Below, piece by piece: positions 1 to 8,130 of a stretch of 64,000 bases of DNA; the first letter of the stretch is position 1, and each line of letters starts with the position of its first letter. Below the pieces are notes generated by a model that was given only the letters and a program-made list of their open reading frames with translations, was not told where the DNA came from and did not search any database. Source of the DNA: Clostridia bacterium (lineage in GTDB: Bacteria; Bacillota; Clostridia; Oscillospirales; Acutalibacteraceae); contig JAFQBE010000020.1 of NCBI GenBank assembly GCA_017416765.1, positions 1 through 64,000 on the forward strand. Reading direction: 5' to 3'. The position numbers were made by a program, and so were the translations under genes.

Positions 1-609
1 AATCTCATTTTGCAGATTCTCCAAAAATCTGCCAGCATGAGCGCCATCCATTTGCGTGTGGTGGAACTGAAAAGAGATTGGAAGGTAATATCGGAATCCT
101 TTCTTTCGATATTTTCCCCAGATAATAAACGGATTGTTGAAAATGCCGCTGTTCATGCCAACAGCACCGTCGATTTCTGTATCAACAATCGCAGATGTAC
201 CAATTATCATACTGTCATTTGACAGGTCTCTGTCTTGACCCGTTTCAGCCACTTGTGTCGTATACTTCATATACTCCTGCTTAAATGTTTCCAAATCGTC
301 GGAATATAGGATATCGCAGGAGCTTACTTCACCCGCTTTATTTTTTACAATCGTATTAACAGCAATCGTATCATATTGTATCAGCTTTTCGCCAACAGGA
401 AGAACATAGAACTCCTTTACGCCAACGGCCGCTTTTCCGATACAATAATCAAGCATCATGTTGAATTTCAGATGCTGCCGTTTCGATACCCTAATGAGGT
501 TTGTCACATCCAGGGTCTTGAAAAATGTAACCATTGGATTCGGTGCTTTCATCCAAAGCTCATAGGCGGAAGCTCTTGTGGTATCTTTGGGGTTGATTTC
601 CCTTGCCAT
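1..609 (-). CDS. CatA-like O-acetyltransferase (chloramphenicol acetyltransferase family), 3' end cut by window edge
   Basis: Reading the minus strand from an ATG at 609 gives 203 uninterrupted codons up to the window edge; GGAGG lies 5 nt upstream of the ATG, which fixes the start. The product looks like the trimeric CatA family, which moves acetyl from acetyl-CoA to a hydroxyl. Close to the cut end it reads HHTQMDGAHAGRFLE, matching the family's catalytic HHxxxDG(x)H box with the general-base His and the structural Asp. Family members are about 210-220 aa, so only the last few residues are missing. Whether it confers chloramphenicol resistance is not decided: many clostridial homologues of this divergent type do not. 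It is monocistronic as far as can be seen, convergent with nothing and followed upstream by the epimerase gene on the same strand. Confidence 0.85.
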   Translation of the reverse strand, partial: MAREINPKDTTRASAYELWMKAPNPMVTFFKTLDVTNLIRVSKRQHLKFNMMLDYCIGKAAVGVKEFYVLPVGEKLIQYDTIAVNTIVKNKAGEVSSCDILYSDDLETFKQEYMKYTTQVAETGQDRDLSNDSMIIGTSAIVDTEIDGAVGMNSGIFNNPFIIWGKYRKKGFRYYLPISFQFHHTQMDGAHAGRFLENLQNEI

Positions 610-745
610 TGTATCCTCCGTCAAATTCTTATTGGTCATTTAGTTAATTTTATCATAGTTTCCTGTTCGTATCAATGCTTGGTAAAATCGACAGAGTTTG
701 AATCCATCAGTCCAAAAGTAAAAGGGACTTTTGGTTTTTATTCTG

Positions 746-1948
746 TTATTCGCCAAGTATTTCACCCATAAGGGTATCAACTATCGCAAGACATCTCGGC
801 ACATGGAACGGACCCTTAAATGTGCTGCCCTTACATGCGGGCTGTGTTGGTTTACCGTCGCGGCGCAGGTAGCCGTACCATTCGCCGTAGGGTTCATCGG
901 CAAAATACTTCTTGCAGTAATCGAGAATTTTATAGAAAATATCAAGATATTTTTCGTCTTTTGTATCTCTGAAAATCATCAGTGAAGCAATAAGCGCTTC
1001 GTTATGCGGCCACCAGAGCTTCATATCATGTTCATACGCTTCGGGCGGATAACCAAGGCAATCCGTAAAGTAAAGCAGACCTTCATATTCATTATCCCAG
1101 CCAGCATCAAACGCAAAGTTGAAGATATCAACCGCTGTTTTGTGAAGCTCTTTATCCCCTGTTTCATTTGCTCGCTCAAGCAAAAACCAGCTACACTCAA
1201 TATCATGACCGGGGTTTACCATGCGACCGTCTGTATAATAAAGCCTTGCTTCGCCATCGGGTGCTACATTTTCCAGGGTGCATTTGAGTTCGGGCTTATA
1301 ATGATAGGTCAGAATGTCGTGTACACATTCGTTTGCTCTCTCATCATAAAGTGCGGCATTTTCGGGGTCAACACGCTTTAAAACGGAAGTGACATTGAGC
1401 AGTATCATCGGGATACCCAAAGCCCTGCCTGTTCGTGTTTCAGGCTCGGTTTTAGGGCCCATGCCTGTGGGGTCAGGCATACCGTGGTTAAGATTCCAAT
1501 ACATTTCGTATGCACGTTTTGCACGGTCAAGATGCTCTTTTTCACCTGTTATGCCGTAGTATTCTGCATTTGCAATACAGTAAAATGCCTCGGAGAAGCA
1601 GTAACGGCGCTGTCTTAAAGGCTTGCCTTCGGCAGTAACGGTAAAATAAAGTCTGCCGCCCGCTTTATGGTTTACGCAATGCTCTTCAAGGAAATCTATA
1701 CAGCTTTTGCTGGCTTTAAGCCATTCATCCTTTACGCCGTAAACCTTGCAAAGATATGCAAAAATCCAACCGCAGCGACCCTGCATCCATACGCTTTTAT
1801 CGCTTGAAAATATTTTTCCTTCGCGGTCAAGGCAGGTGTAAATGCCGCCGTTTTCTTCATCCATACCGTTTTTAAGCCAGAAATCGGCAACCTGCGAAAG
1901 CTGATTTTTAATCCATTTGCGTTCTTCTGTAAGCCTTGCTTTATACAT
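746..1948 (-). CDS. N-acylglucosamine 2-epimerase (AGE) family sugar epimerase/isomerase
   Basis: A 400-aa protein of the AGE/cellobiose-2-epimerase fold, an (alpha/alpha)6 barrel that interconverts C2 epimers of free or N-acylated sugars in the cytoplasm. Recognisable stretches are an N-terminal WMQGRCGWIFAYL, a central WNLNHGMPDPTGMGPK, GHDIECSWFLLERA near residue 250 and KLWWPHNEALIASLM near 310, the last two carrying the conserved His and Trp/His positions of the family. No signal peptide. I start at ATG 1948 because AAAGGTG sits 6 nt upstream; a GTG at 1957 would overlap that site. The exact sugar cannot be told; N-acetylmannosamine/GlcNAc or a mannose/glucose pair would suit the mannosidase and hexosaminidase genes elsewhere in the window. 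Confidence 0.88.
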   Translation of the reverse strand: MYKARLTEERKWIKNQLSQVADFWLKNGMDEENGGIYTCLDREGKIFSSDKSVWMQGRCGWIFAYLCKVYGVKDEWLKASKSCIDFLEEHCVNHKAGGRLYFTVTAEGKPLRQRRYCFSEAFYCIANAEYYGITGEKEHLDRAKRAYEMYWNLNHGMPDPTGMGPKTEPETRTGRALGIPMILLNVTSVLKRVDPENAALYDERANECVHDILTYHYKPELKCTLENVAPDGEARLYYTDGRMVNPGHDIECSWFLLERANETGDKELHKTAVDIFNFAFDAGWDNEYEGLLYFTDCLGYPPEAYEHDMKLWWPHNEALIASLMIFRDTKDEKYLDIFYKILDYCKKYFADEPYGEWYGYLRRDGKPTQPACKGSTFKGPFHVPRCLAIVDTLMGEILGE

Positions 1949-2018
1949 AACAATCACCTTTGATTAATATTTTATGAAATTATTTTATCATATTAAAATA
2001 ATCATTTCAATATTTTGT

Positions 2019-2046
2019 TTGCTAAATCGGTAAAATATGGTATAAT
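2019..2046 (+). promoter_or_regulatory. sigma-A-type promoter of the anchored alpha/beta hydrolase gene
   Basis: TTGCTA at 2019-2024, 16-nt spacer and TATAAT at 2041-2046, preceded by TGG so that it also fits an extended -10 (TGnTATAAT). The GGAGG ribosome site and ATG at 2072 follow within 26 nt. Confidence 0.6.
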
Positions 2047-2071
2047 TGATTTAATACGGAGGTAAACCGAT

Positions 2072-3097
2072 ATGAAAATTATACTTGCAATTTTAATAAT
2101 CGCGGTTGTGCTTTTACTGCTTGCATTTTCCGGAGGACTGCTTATTTACAAAGCTGTATTCGGCAAGCGCTGCGACGGCAACAGAAGGCTAAAATATTTA
2201 ACACACGAAGATTTTGAGGGCTTGGGCGCTGTACCTGTTGAAATTACGGCAGACACAGGTAAGAAGCTGCGCGGTGCGCTGTACCTTCGCACAGGCATCA
2301 GAAAGCCCAAAGCGCTTGTTATTTTTTCACACGGCTTCGGCGGCGGACACCGCAGCTACATGACGGAAATAAATACCTTTGCAAAAAGCGGATTCGCCGT
2401 ATTGGCTTACGATAACACAGGCACTTTCGCGTCTGAAGGCGATGCGCTTATAGGCTTTTCGCAGGGTCCTGCCGACCTGATAGCAGCAATAGAATACGCA
2501 AAATCCAACCCGAAATTATCCTCACTCAAGATTATACTTGCAGGTCATTCATGGGGCGCATACAGCGTTTGTCAGGCACTTAAAGAAAAGGAAAACGATG
2601 TTGCAGGCGCAATATCCATTTCCGCACCTGAAAGCGGCTACCAGGCATTCAGCGGTTTTTTAGGCAGCAAGGGCAAGTTTGCCGAACCGCTTCTTAAACT
2701 TATTTTCGCCGTATGCGACGGCAAGGAAGCACTTACAAAATGCTCTGATATACTCAAAAATGTTTCCGTACCCGTGCTTATGCTTCACGGAGATTGCGAC
2801 CCGACAGTTTCTCCCGCCAACTCTCCCCTGCTTTCACCAATGCTTGAAGGCAAGCCGAACATAACAAAAATTATGTACGAAGGCAGAATGCACAACGTAT
2901 ACCAGACCAAGGAATCCGAAGAATATATGACGGAAGTTTTTGAGGGCATAAACGCACTTAAAAAGATAAAGAAGCCGACCAAGGAAGAAATCGACTTCTG
3001 CTACGATATTGATTATGAGCTTATAACACGCGAAGACCCGGTTGTAATGCAGACAATAGTAAACTTCATGCGCAACTGCGCAGGAAACGAGGAATAA
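2072..3097 (+). CDS. Membrane-anchored alpha/beta hydrolase (serine esterase/peptidase-like)
   Basis: 341 aa. Residues 5-28 form one hydrophobic segment with a short basic start and no clear cleavage site, so the enzyme is probably tethered by its N terminus and faces outside. The hydrolase domain follows: oxyanion loop HGFGGGHR around residue 87, nucleophile elbow GHSWGA with Ser160, an acid in GDCDPT (Asp243) and a His in GRMHN (His274), giving a complete Ser-Asp-His triad. The substrate is unknown; family members cleave acyl esters or short peptides. GGAGG lies 8 nt before the ATG. The phosphodiesterase gene begins 3 nt after its stop, so the two are co-transcribed. Confidence 0.88.
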   Translation: MKIILAILIIAVVLLLLAFSGGLLIYKAVFGKRCDGNRRLKYLTHEDFEGLGAVPVEITADTGKKLRGALYLRTGIRKPKALVIFSHGFGGGHRSYMTEINTFAKSGFAVLAYDNTGTFASEGDALIGFSQGPADLIAAIEYAKSNPKLSSLKIILAGHSWGAYSVCQALKEKENDVAGAISISAPESGYQAFSGFLGSKGKFAEPLLKLIFAVCDGKEALTKCSDILKNVSVPVLMLHGDCDPTVSPANSPLLSPMLEGKPNITKIMYEGRMHNVYQTKESEEYMTEVFEGINALKKIKKPTKEEIDFCYDIDYELITREDPVVMQTIVNFMRNCAGNEE

Positions 3098-3100
3098 AGC

Positions 3101-3643
3101 ATGAAATGGTTTATTGCATCTGACATACACGGCAGCGCATACTGGTGCAGAAAAATGCTTGAAAGCTATAAAGCGGAAAAGGCTGACCGTATGCTGTTAC
3201 TCGGCGATGTGCTCTACCACGGACCAAGAAACGATTTACCGCAGGAATACGCACCCAAAGCCGTTATTGAGATGCTGAACAGCATAAAAAGCGAAATAAT
3301 AAGCGTGCGCGGCAACTGCGACACCGAGGTTGACCAGATGGTGCTGGAATTCCCCGTACTTGCCGATTATGCGTACATAATAGATGAAAACACAACAGTT
3401 TTTGCTACACACGGTCATGTGTATAATACCTCCAAGCTGCCGCCGATGAAAAACGGAGATATACTTCTTCACGGTCACACACATGTACCCGTTTGCGAAG
3501 TACACGAAGGCTATACATACATAAACCCCGGTTCGGTATCAATACCCAAAGAAAACAGCCATCACGGCTATATAATCCTTGAAAACCGCACATTTACATG
3601 GAAGGATTTTGAAGGGAATATAATTAAAGAATTTCCATTTTAA
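3101..3643 (+). CDS. YfcE-like metallophosphodiesterase
   Basis: 180 aa, the normal size for YfcE/MJ0936-type calcineurin-like phosphodiesterases. All metal-binding signatures are present in order: SDIHG (Asp8, His10), LLGDVLYHG, VRGNCD, THGH and HGHTH. Such enzymes are cytoplasmic, bind two divalent metals and hydrolyse phosphodiesters in vitro; the physiological substrate is generally unknown. The gene starts 3 nt after the alpha/beta hydrolase stop codon and is the second and last gene of that transcript, which ends at the hairpin at 3665-3705. Confidence 0.9.
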   Translation: MKWFIASDIHGSAYWCRKMLESYKAEKADRMLLLGDVLYHGPRNDLPQEYAPKAVIEMLNSIKSEIISVRGNCDTEVDQMVLEFPVLADYAYIIDENTTVFATHGHVYNTSKLPPMKNGDILLHGHTHVPVCEVHEGYTYINPGSVSIPKENSHHGYIILENRTFTWKDFEGNIIKEFPF

Positions 3644-3664
3644 TATACCTACTTTACGCTTATA

Positions 3665-3705
3665 AAAGCACGGCAACCTGTAACAAGTTACCGTGCTTTC
3701 TTTTT
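3665..3705. terminator. Intrinsic terminator between convergent genes
   Basis: Arms at 3665-3677 and 3687-3699 (core AGCACGG / CCGTGCT, one mismatch) with a 9-nt loop, followed by TTCTTTTT on the plus strand. It closes the hydrolase-phosphodiesterase transcript and may also stop transcription of the minus-strand esterase gene, whose stop codon it touches. Confidence 0.8.
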
Positions 3706-4498
3706 ACATTTCTCTGAATTTATACGGTGTGCCGACAAAGCCGATTTGTTTGAAGGCTTCAAAATCGTGGCGGATTATATAATCAATATAAGAACAGATT
3801 ATTTTACCGTAAAGCAGATAGCCTGCGGCATTGAGATGACCGCCGAGGTAAAAACGCCTTTTGAATTCCTCATCATTTACCGGTCCGTATTCTCTGATAT
3901 CAAGAACATAGGTGTTTTCAAAAAGCTCTGCCAAATCGTAAAGCAGCTTTGTCATATCCTCCGCACCGTTAATATTTCTTTCATCGCGGTGGTCCTTTGG
4001 TTTAGTTACAAGGAAAAACTTTGCGTCGGGCTGAATTTCTTTATAGCGCTGAATTATTTTGCCGTAATTGCCTGCAAAGGTATCAGCGTTTTTATTATAA
4101 TCAGCAAGGCAGATATCATCTGTACTGCCTACAGGATGACCTGCATTAATAATATCGTTTACACCAAGGGCTATTATGTAACCTTGCGCCGCTTTATCCT
4201 TATCCCAAAATCCGTTTGCTTGAGCAAAGTTTTGGCAGTATTCGCGCGCTGTCATACCGCCGCGTGAAAAATTCAAAACCCTGCAGCCCGCCATACGCGC
4301 AATATACTGACCCCAAGAATAATCGAACATATCATGATAATTTTTAATTCCGTTTTCATCAACAGATTCAAATTCGCCAGAAGAAAGGCTGTCGCCGACA
4401 CAGGCAATAGTACGCATTATGCCGCAGAAGCCGCCATCTGTTACAAGCTTGTCCAATGGCTTTTCATTTTCGTTGTTTAAAATAAAATCAAGGTTCAT
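3704..4498 (-). CDS. SGNH/GDSL-type esterase
   Basis: 264 aa. Block I reads ACVGDSLSSGE (nucleophile Ser in GDSL), a Gly-rich block II follows in FSRGGMTAREY, block III is LGVNDI, and GGHLNAAGYLLYG carries the block V histidine (HLNAxG). These are the SGNH oxyanion and triad elements. There is no signal peptide, so deacylation of an imported carbohydrate or lipid is more likely than extracellular action; in glycan-foraging loci such enzymes often remove acetyl groups from sugars. Start chosen at ATG 4498 because GGGGAG lies 7 nt upstream; a TTG further up (4513) would place that site inside the gene. Confidence 0.85.
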   Translation of the reverse strand: MNLDFILNNENEKPLDKLVTDGGFCGIMRTIACVGDSLSSGEFESVDENGIKNYHDMFDYSWGQYIARMAGCRVLNFSRGGMTAREYCQNFAQANGFWDKDKAAQGYIIALGVNDIINAGHPVGSTDDICLADYNKNADTFAGNYGKIIQRYKEIQPDAKFFLVTKPKDHRDERNINGAEDMTKLLYDLAELFENTYVLDIREYGPVNDEEFKRRFYLGGHLNAAGYLLYGKIICSYIDYIIRHDFEAFKQIGFVGTPYKFREM

Positions 4499-4525
4499 GT
4501 TATTTCTCCCCAATATTTGTTTTAT

Positions 4526-4870
4526 TTACTGGAAATACAATCGGTAATCGCCGTCTGCTTTTCTGTCCACATCTTCCTGTGTTGTAAAGAAGACCGTTTC
4601 TTTTTCATCAGTTTTCAAGGCTTCTTGCGGGTAGCCGTTTGAAATTAAATTGTTGATTGTTTCTTTTTTTATTTCAGAACACAGTCCCGAAGCCTTTGCT
4701 GCTTCAAGGTCGGCATCCTTTTCAAAAACATACCACACAACAAGATTCTGCGGGGAAATATCAACAGCACCGTATAACAGGTGCATAATTATTTTCGGTG
4801 TTCTGTTTTTAAAAGCCGCAGCTGCAGCTTTTACAGACTTTTTTATAATCCGTTCACGCTTTGAAAACAT
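4526..4870 (-). CDS. Small hypothetical protein (114 aa)
   Basis: Not recognised. 114 aa, soluble, with a basic N terminus (KRERIIKKSVKAAAAAF) and an acidic second half. It reads as a real gene because it sits in the same orientation just 27 nt upstream of the GDSL esterase, with AAAAGG 4 nt and AAGGAG about 14 nt before the ATG. The central segment (VVWYVFEKDADLEAA followed by INNLISNGYPQEAL) suggests a compact alpha/beta fold, but no catalytic motif is visible. It is probably co-transcribed with the esterase. Confidence 0.6.
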   Translation of the reverse strand: MFSKRERIIKKSVKAAAAAFKNRTPKIIMHLLYGAVDISPQNLVVWYVFEKDADLEAAKASGLCSEIKKETINNLISNGYPQEALKTDEKETVFFTTQEDVDRKADGDYRLYFQ

Positions 4871-5067
4871 AAAACCTTTTCACGCTCCTTTAATAAAACA
4901 AATATAACATACTAATCTAATTTTTTCAATAAAAGATAAAAGCAAAAATTTTTATATTCTGCTTGAATTGTGTTCTGGTAATATGTTATTGTTAACTGTA
5001 GAAAGATAACCTATGATGGTAAAAAAATACGAGTACAGCTTTTGAATATTAAAAAGGATAAGATATA

Positions 5068-7161
5068 ATGAACACTTATTTTAACGAAATTACTGCAAAA
5101 CCACGGAATACATACGACGGCAATATTCTTTACAAAATACCTGCCGGCGCAATGTGCGGCAACGGCGACCTTGGTGTTGTTTTTGATAACAGCGAAAAGG
5201 ATTTGATTATTCATATCTCAAAATGCGATTTCTGGAAATTCGCACCCGGTACGCATAATGACGGCGGCATCAAAACCGTAGGCAGTCTTACAGTTAAAGA
5301 TATTGATTTATCAACATACAACATAAAGCAGTATTTTGACAAAGGTCTGCTTGAATGTACATTTGGCAACGCTGAAATCGAGTTTTTGGTTGCACCCGAA
5401 AACCTTATCTATTTTAAAATCAAAACACCAGTTACAAATAATTTGCCGGATGTTACTGTTGAAATGCCCGATACCTGTAATTCGGTGAATTCGGTATTTA
5501 CAGATAAAGGTGTTTCCTGCCATACCCGCAAATTCAGCGGTGAAGGGCTTCAACTCGAATCAGCCGTAACAGTTTGCTTGAAAACAATCGACACATATGA
5601 AGCTGACGGATTCAGCTTTGCCGTTTACTGTGCTTCGGTTGTTACAAATTTTGATGATGACCAATACACCGACAAAGCTGTTGACCTGGCATTAAATTGC
5701 AACTATGACCTTGACAAAGCAAGAACGCAGGAAAAATGGACAAAATTCTTTTCCGCTTCAAAAGTAACGCTAAAAGATAAGGAAATTGAAAGGTTTTACA
5801 ATTCAAGCCTTTATCACCTTGCAGGCTGTATGGGTAACAGGCAGTTTCCGCCCGGACTTTTCGGAAACTTTATAACGGACGATTTCTTCCCCTGGGCGGG
5901 AGATTACCACATGAACTACAACTATGAAGCCCCCTACTACTGTGTTTTTTCAGCCAACCATCCCGAGCTGTTTGACGGATATATGACACCTATAAACGAA
6001 ATGGCTGAAAACGCAAAGCATTTCGCAGGGCTTTTCGGCTGCAAGGGCTATGCATTCCCCGTAAGTTTCGGACCGAAGGCGCTTGATGTTTACACACAGG
6101 CGGACTGCAAGGAACACGGCATACTTTTTCTTGGACAAAAGAGCCACGCAGCATATGCCTGCGTAATTCCGATAATGCATTGGTTTTCAACATACGATAA
6201 AGAATATGCGCTTGAAAACTATTACGATTTTGTACTCAATACTGCTGCATTCTGGGAAGATTACCTTGTAAAAGTAAAAGGCAGATATGTAATAAAAAAC
6301 GATGCGGCGCATGAAATCCCCTACTACCGCGGCGAAAAATTCAGGTACATTACTCACAAAGGTCAGATTGAAGCTGTTAACGCAATAAACTCGCTCGGAC
6401 TTGTAAAGCTGCTGTTCAACGCCGTTTACGATATGGCAAAGGAGCTTAACCTCAACACAGAAAAATATGCGCTGTGGGAAGATATTATTGAGAATTTAAG
6501 CGATTTTCCGACATTCATAAAGCGCGGCAAAAAATGCTTCCGCTATTCAAAGAGAGGTATACGCTGGAGAAATGAAAACACCGTAGGTCTTCAGCATATT
6601 TACCCCGCATCGCAAATCGGGTTATCCTCGGGCGAAAAGCTGTTGAAAATTGCAAAGAACACATATTTTCTCAATGACAGACGGCTTGATGACAACGGCT
6701 CTAACTCCTACCTACCCGCCGGTGCAAGAATAGGTGTTGACCCTGATTTCCTGATTGAGGGAATACACCGGAATATAAAAGAATTCGCACTTCCAAACAG
6801 GCTTTTCCGCCACCACGGAGGCGGAATTGAACACCTGACAACCATTCCTGCAACGGTTAACGAAATGCTTATGCAAAGCCATGAAGGTATAATAAGGCCT
6901 TTCCCCTGCTGGAACAGGAAGTCAGACGCTTCTTTTGAAAACCTGCGTGCTGACGGCGCATTCCTTGTTTCTGCCGAGCTAAAAAATGAAGAGATTACTT
7001 CGCTTAAAATAAAAAGCCTTAAAGGCAGAAAATGCTGCGTTGAGTGTACTGATATAAAAGCGGTAATAAGAGAAGCCGACAACACAGCAATTTCATTTAC
7101 CCGTGAAGGCTGTACTGTCACCTTTGAAACACAACCCGATACAGAATATATTTTGATATAA
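5068..7161 (+). CDS. GH95-related glycosidase (alpha-L-fucosidase/galactosidase-like six-hairpin enzyme)
   Basis: 697 aa without a signal peptide. An N-terminal beta-sandwich (about 1-230; it begins with IPAGAMCGNGDLGVVF) precedes an (alpha/alpha)6 domain. DYHMNYNYEAP near 280 corresponds to the GH95 NxxxMNYWPA element, and GGGIEHLTTIPATVNEMLMQ followed by SHEGIIRPFP near 590-620 corresponds to the GH95 segment that precedes its C-terminal sandwich. By eye the catalytic Asp of the GH95 IDGNFG motif is Glu here, so specificity may differ from 1,2-alpha-L-fucosidase. The start at 5068 is preceded by an AAGGAT site. The GDPD gene follows after 28 nt and is probably in the same transcript. Confidence 0.72.
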   Translation: MNTYFNEITAKPRNTYDGNILYKIPAGAMCGNGDLGVVFDNSEKDLIIHISKCDFWKFAPGTHNDGGIKTVGSLTVKDIDLSTYNIKQYFDKGLLECTFGNAEIEFLVAPENLIYFKIKTPVTNNLPDVTVEMPDTCNSVNSVFTDKGVSCHTRKFSGEGLQLESAVTVCLKTIDTYEADGFSFAVYCASVVTNFDDDQYTDKAVDLALNCNYDLDKARTQEKWTKFFSASKVTLKDKEIERFYNSSLYHLAGCMGNRQFPPGLFGNFITDDFFPWAGDYHMNYNYEAPYYCVFSANHPELFDGYMTPINEMAENAKHFAGLFGCKGYAFPVSFGPKALDVYTQADCKEHGILFLGQKSHAAYACVIPIMHWFSTYDKEYALENYYDFVLNTAAFWEDYLVKVKGRYVIKNDAAHEIPYYRGEKFRYITHKGQIEAVNAINSLGLVKLLFNAVYDMAKELNLNTEKYALWEDIIENLSDFPTFIKRGKKCFRYSKRGIRWRNENTVGLQHIYPASQIGLSSGEKLLKIAKNTYFLNDRRLDDNGSNSYLPAGARIGVDPDFLIEGIHRNIKEFALPNRLFRHHGGGIEHLTTIPATVNEMLMQSHEGIIRPFPCWNRKSDASFENLRADGAFLVSAELKNEEITSLKIKSLKGRKCCVECTDIKAVIREADNTAISFTREGCTVTFETQPDTEYILI

Positions 7162-7189
7162 AAATAAAATTTGAAAGGAAATGAACCAC

Positions 7190-8038
7190 ATGTTAAGCTT
7201 AATAAATAAAATTATCACACTAATCCTTGTACCGATTTATTTCAGCGTTTTATCACCCACCTACCCTATCCTTGTTTTATTCAACCAACCAAAGCCGCTT
7301 ATCTCCCTTTCAGAAAACGGTGTTGGCTCTGCAGAAGACCCGGTATACCTTACGGCTCACAGAGGTGTTAACGCACTTGCACCCGAAAACTCACTTCCTT
7401 CTTTTGAAGAGGCAGTAAACAACGGCTACTACTCTGCCGAATGTGATATTCAGCTGACAAAAGACAACAAGTGGGTAGTTATACACAACGCAGAGGTTGA
7501 CGGAAGATTTTGCCAGTACGGCAAAATAGCAGACCTTACTTTACAGGAGCTTAAAACCTTCAGCTACAACTGGGGTCCGAATGTATGGAAATATAAAGAT
7601 TCGCGCATTCCTACGCTCGAAGAATATCTTGATGTTTTTGTAGGCACCGATACCAGACCGCAAATTGAAATTGGCATTCCGAACTTTGACATGCTTTACA
7701 GCATTGTTGATGCAATAACCGAAAGAGGACTTGTTGACCAGACTATTGTGCTTACCTATAACCTTGAACAGCTCGCGGCAATTCATAAGCTTAACCCCGA
7801 TATTGAGCTGTGGTACTTGGTTGATGAGATGACACCCGAAATCATTGCCCAGGCAAAAGAGCTTGGCGATAATGTATGGCTTTCAGCAAGCTACGACAAG
7901 AACACCGAGGAAAACATCAGACTTGCCAAGAGTGCCGGCATCAATTTTTCACTGTTTACGGTAAATACGGTAGAGGAAGCAAAGGCACTTTACTATATGG
8001 GTGTAAGATACATAGAAACTGATATACTTTGCAACTGA
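7190..8038 (+). CDS. Glycerophosphodiester phosphodiesterase (GDPD) with N-terminal membrane segment
   Basis: 282 aa. Residues about 4-35 are hydrophobic (a signal anchor or uncleaved signal), then a GDPD TIM barrel begins with LTAHRGVNALAPENSLPSFE, which contains the HRG and PEN motifs, followed by ECDIQLTKD with the metal-binding ExD pair and VVIHNAEVD with the second catalytic His. The enzyme hydrolyses glycerophosphodiesters to glycerol 3-phosphate and an alcohol. The barrel ends normally at YIETDILCN. I chose ATG 7190 because AAAGGA lies 10 nt upstream; an ATG at 7181 is only 1 nt from it. It follows the GH95-like gene and is closed by the hairpin at 8100. Confidence 0.92.
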   Translation: MLSLINKIITLILVPIYFSVLSPTYPILVLFNQPKPLISLSENGVGSAEDPVYLTAHRGVNALAPENSLPSFEEAVNNGYYSAECDIQLTKDNKWVVIHNAEVDGRFCQYGKIADLTLQELKTFSYNWGPNVWKYKDSRIPTLEEYLDVFVGTDTRPQIEIGIPNFDMLYSIVDAITERGLVDQTIVLTYNLEQLAAIHKLNPDIELWYLVDEMTPEIIAQAKELGDNVWLSASYDKNTEENIRLAKSAGINFSLFTVNTVEEAKALYYMGVRYIETDILCN

Positions 8039-8099
8039 CCGCAAGGTTAAATTCAGATTTGAGTTTGGATAAATCCATATAAAAGAACATAAAACTAAT

Positions 8100-8130
8100 G
8101 GCAGAGAGCAAAAACTCTCTGCCGTATTTT
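8100..8130 (+). terminator. Intrinsic terminator after the GDPD gene
   Basis: GGCAGAGAG at 8100-8108 pairs with CTCTCTGCC at 8115-8123 around a 6-nt loop, followed by GTATTTTTTA. It lies against the stop codon of the convergent sigma-factor gene. Confidence 0.8.
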
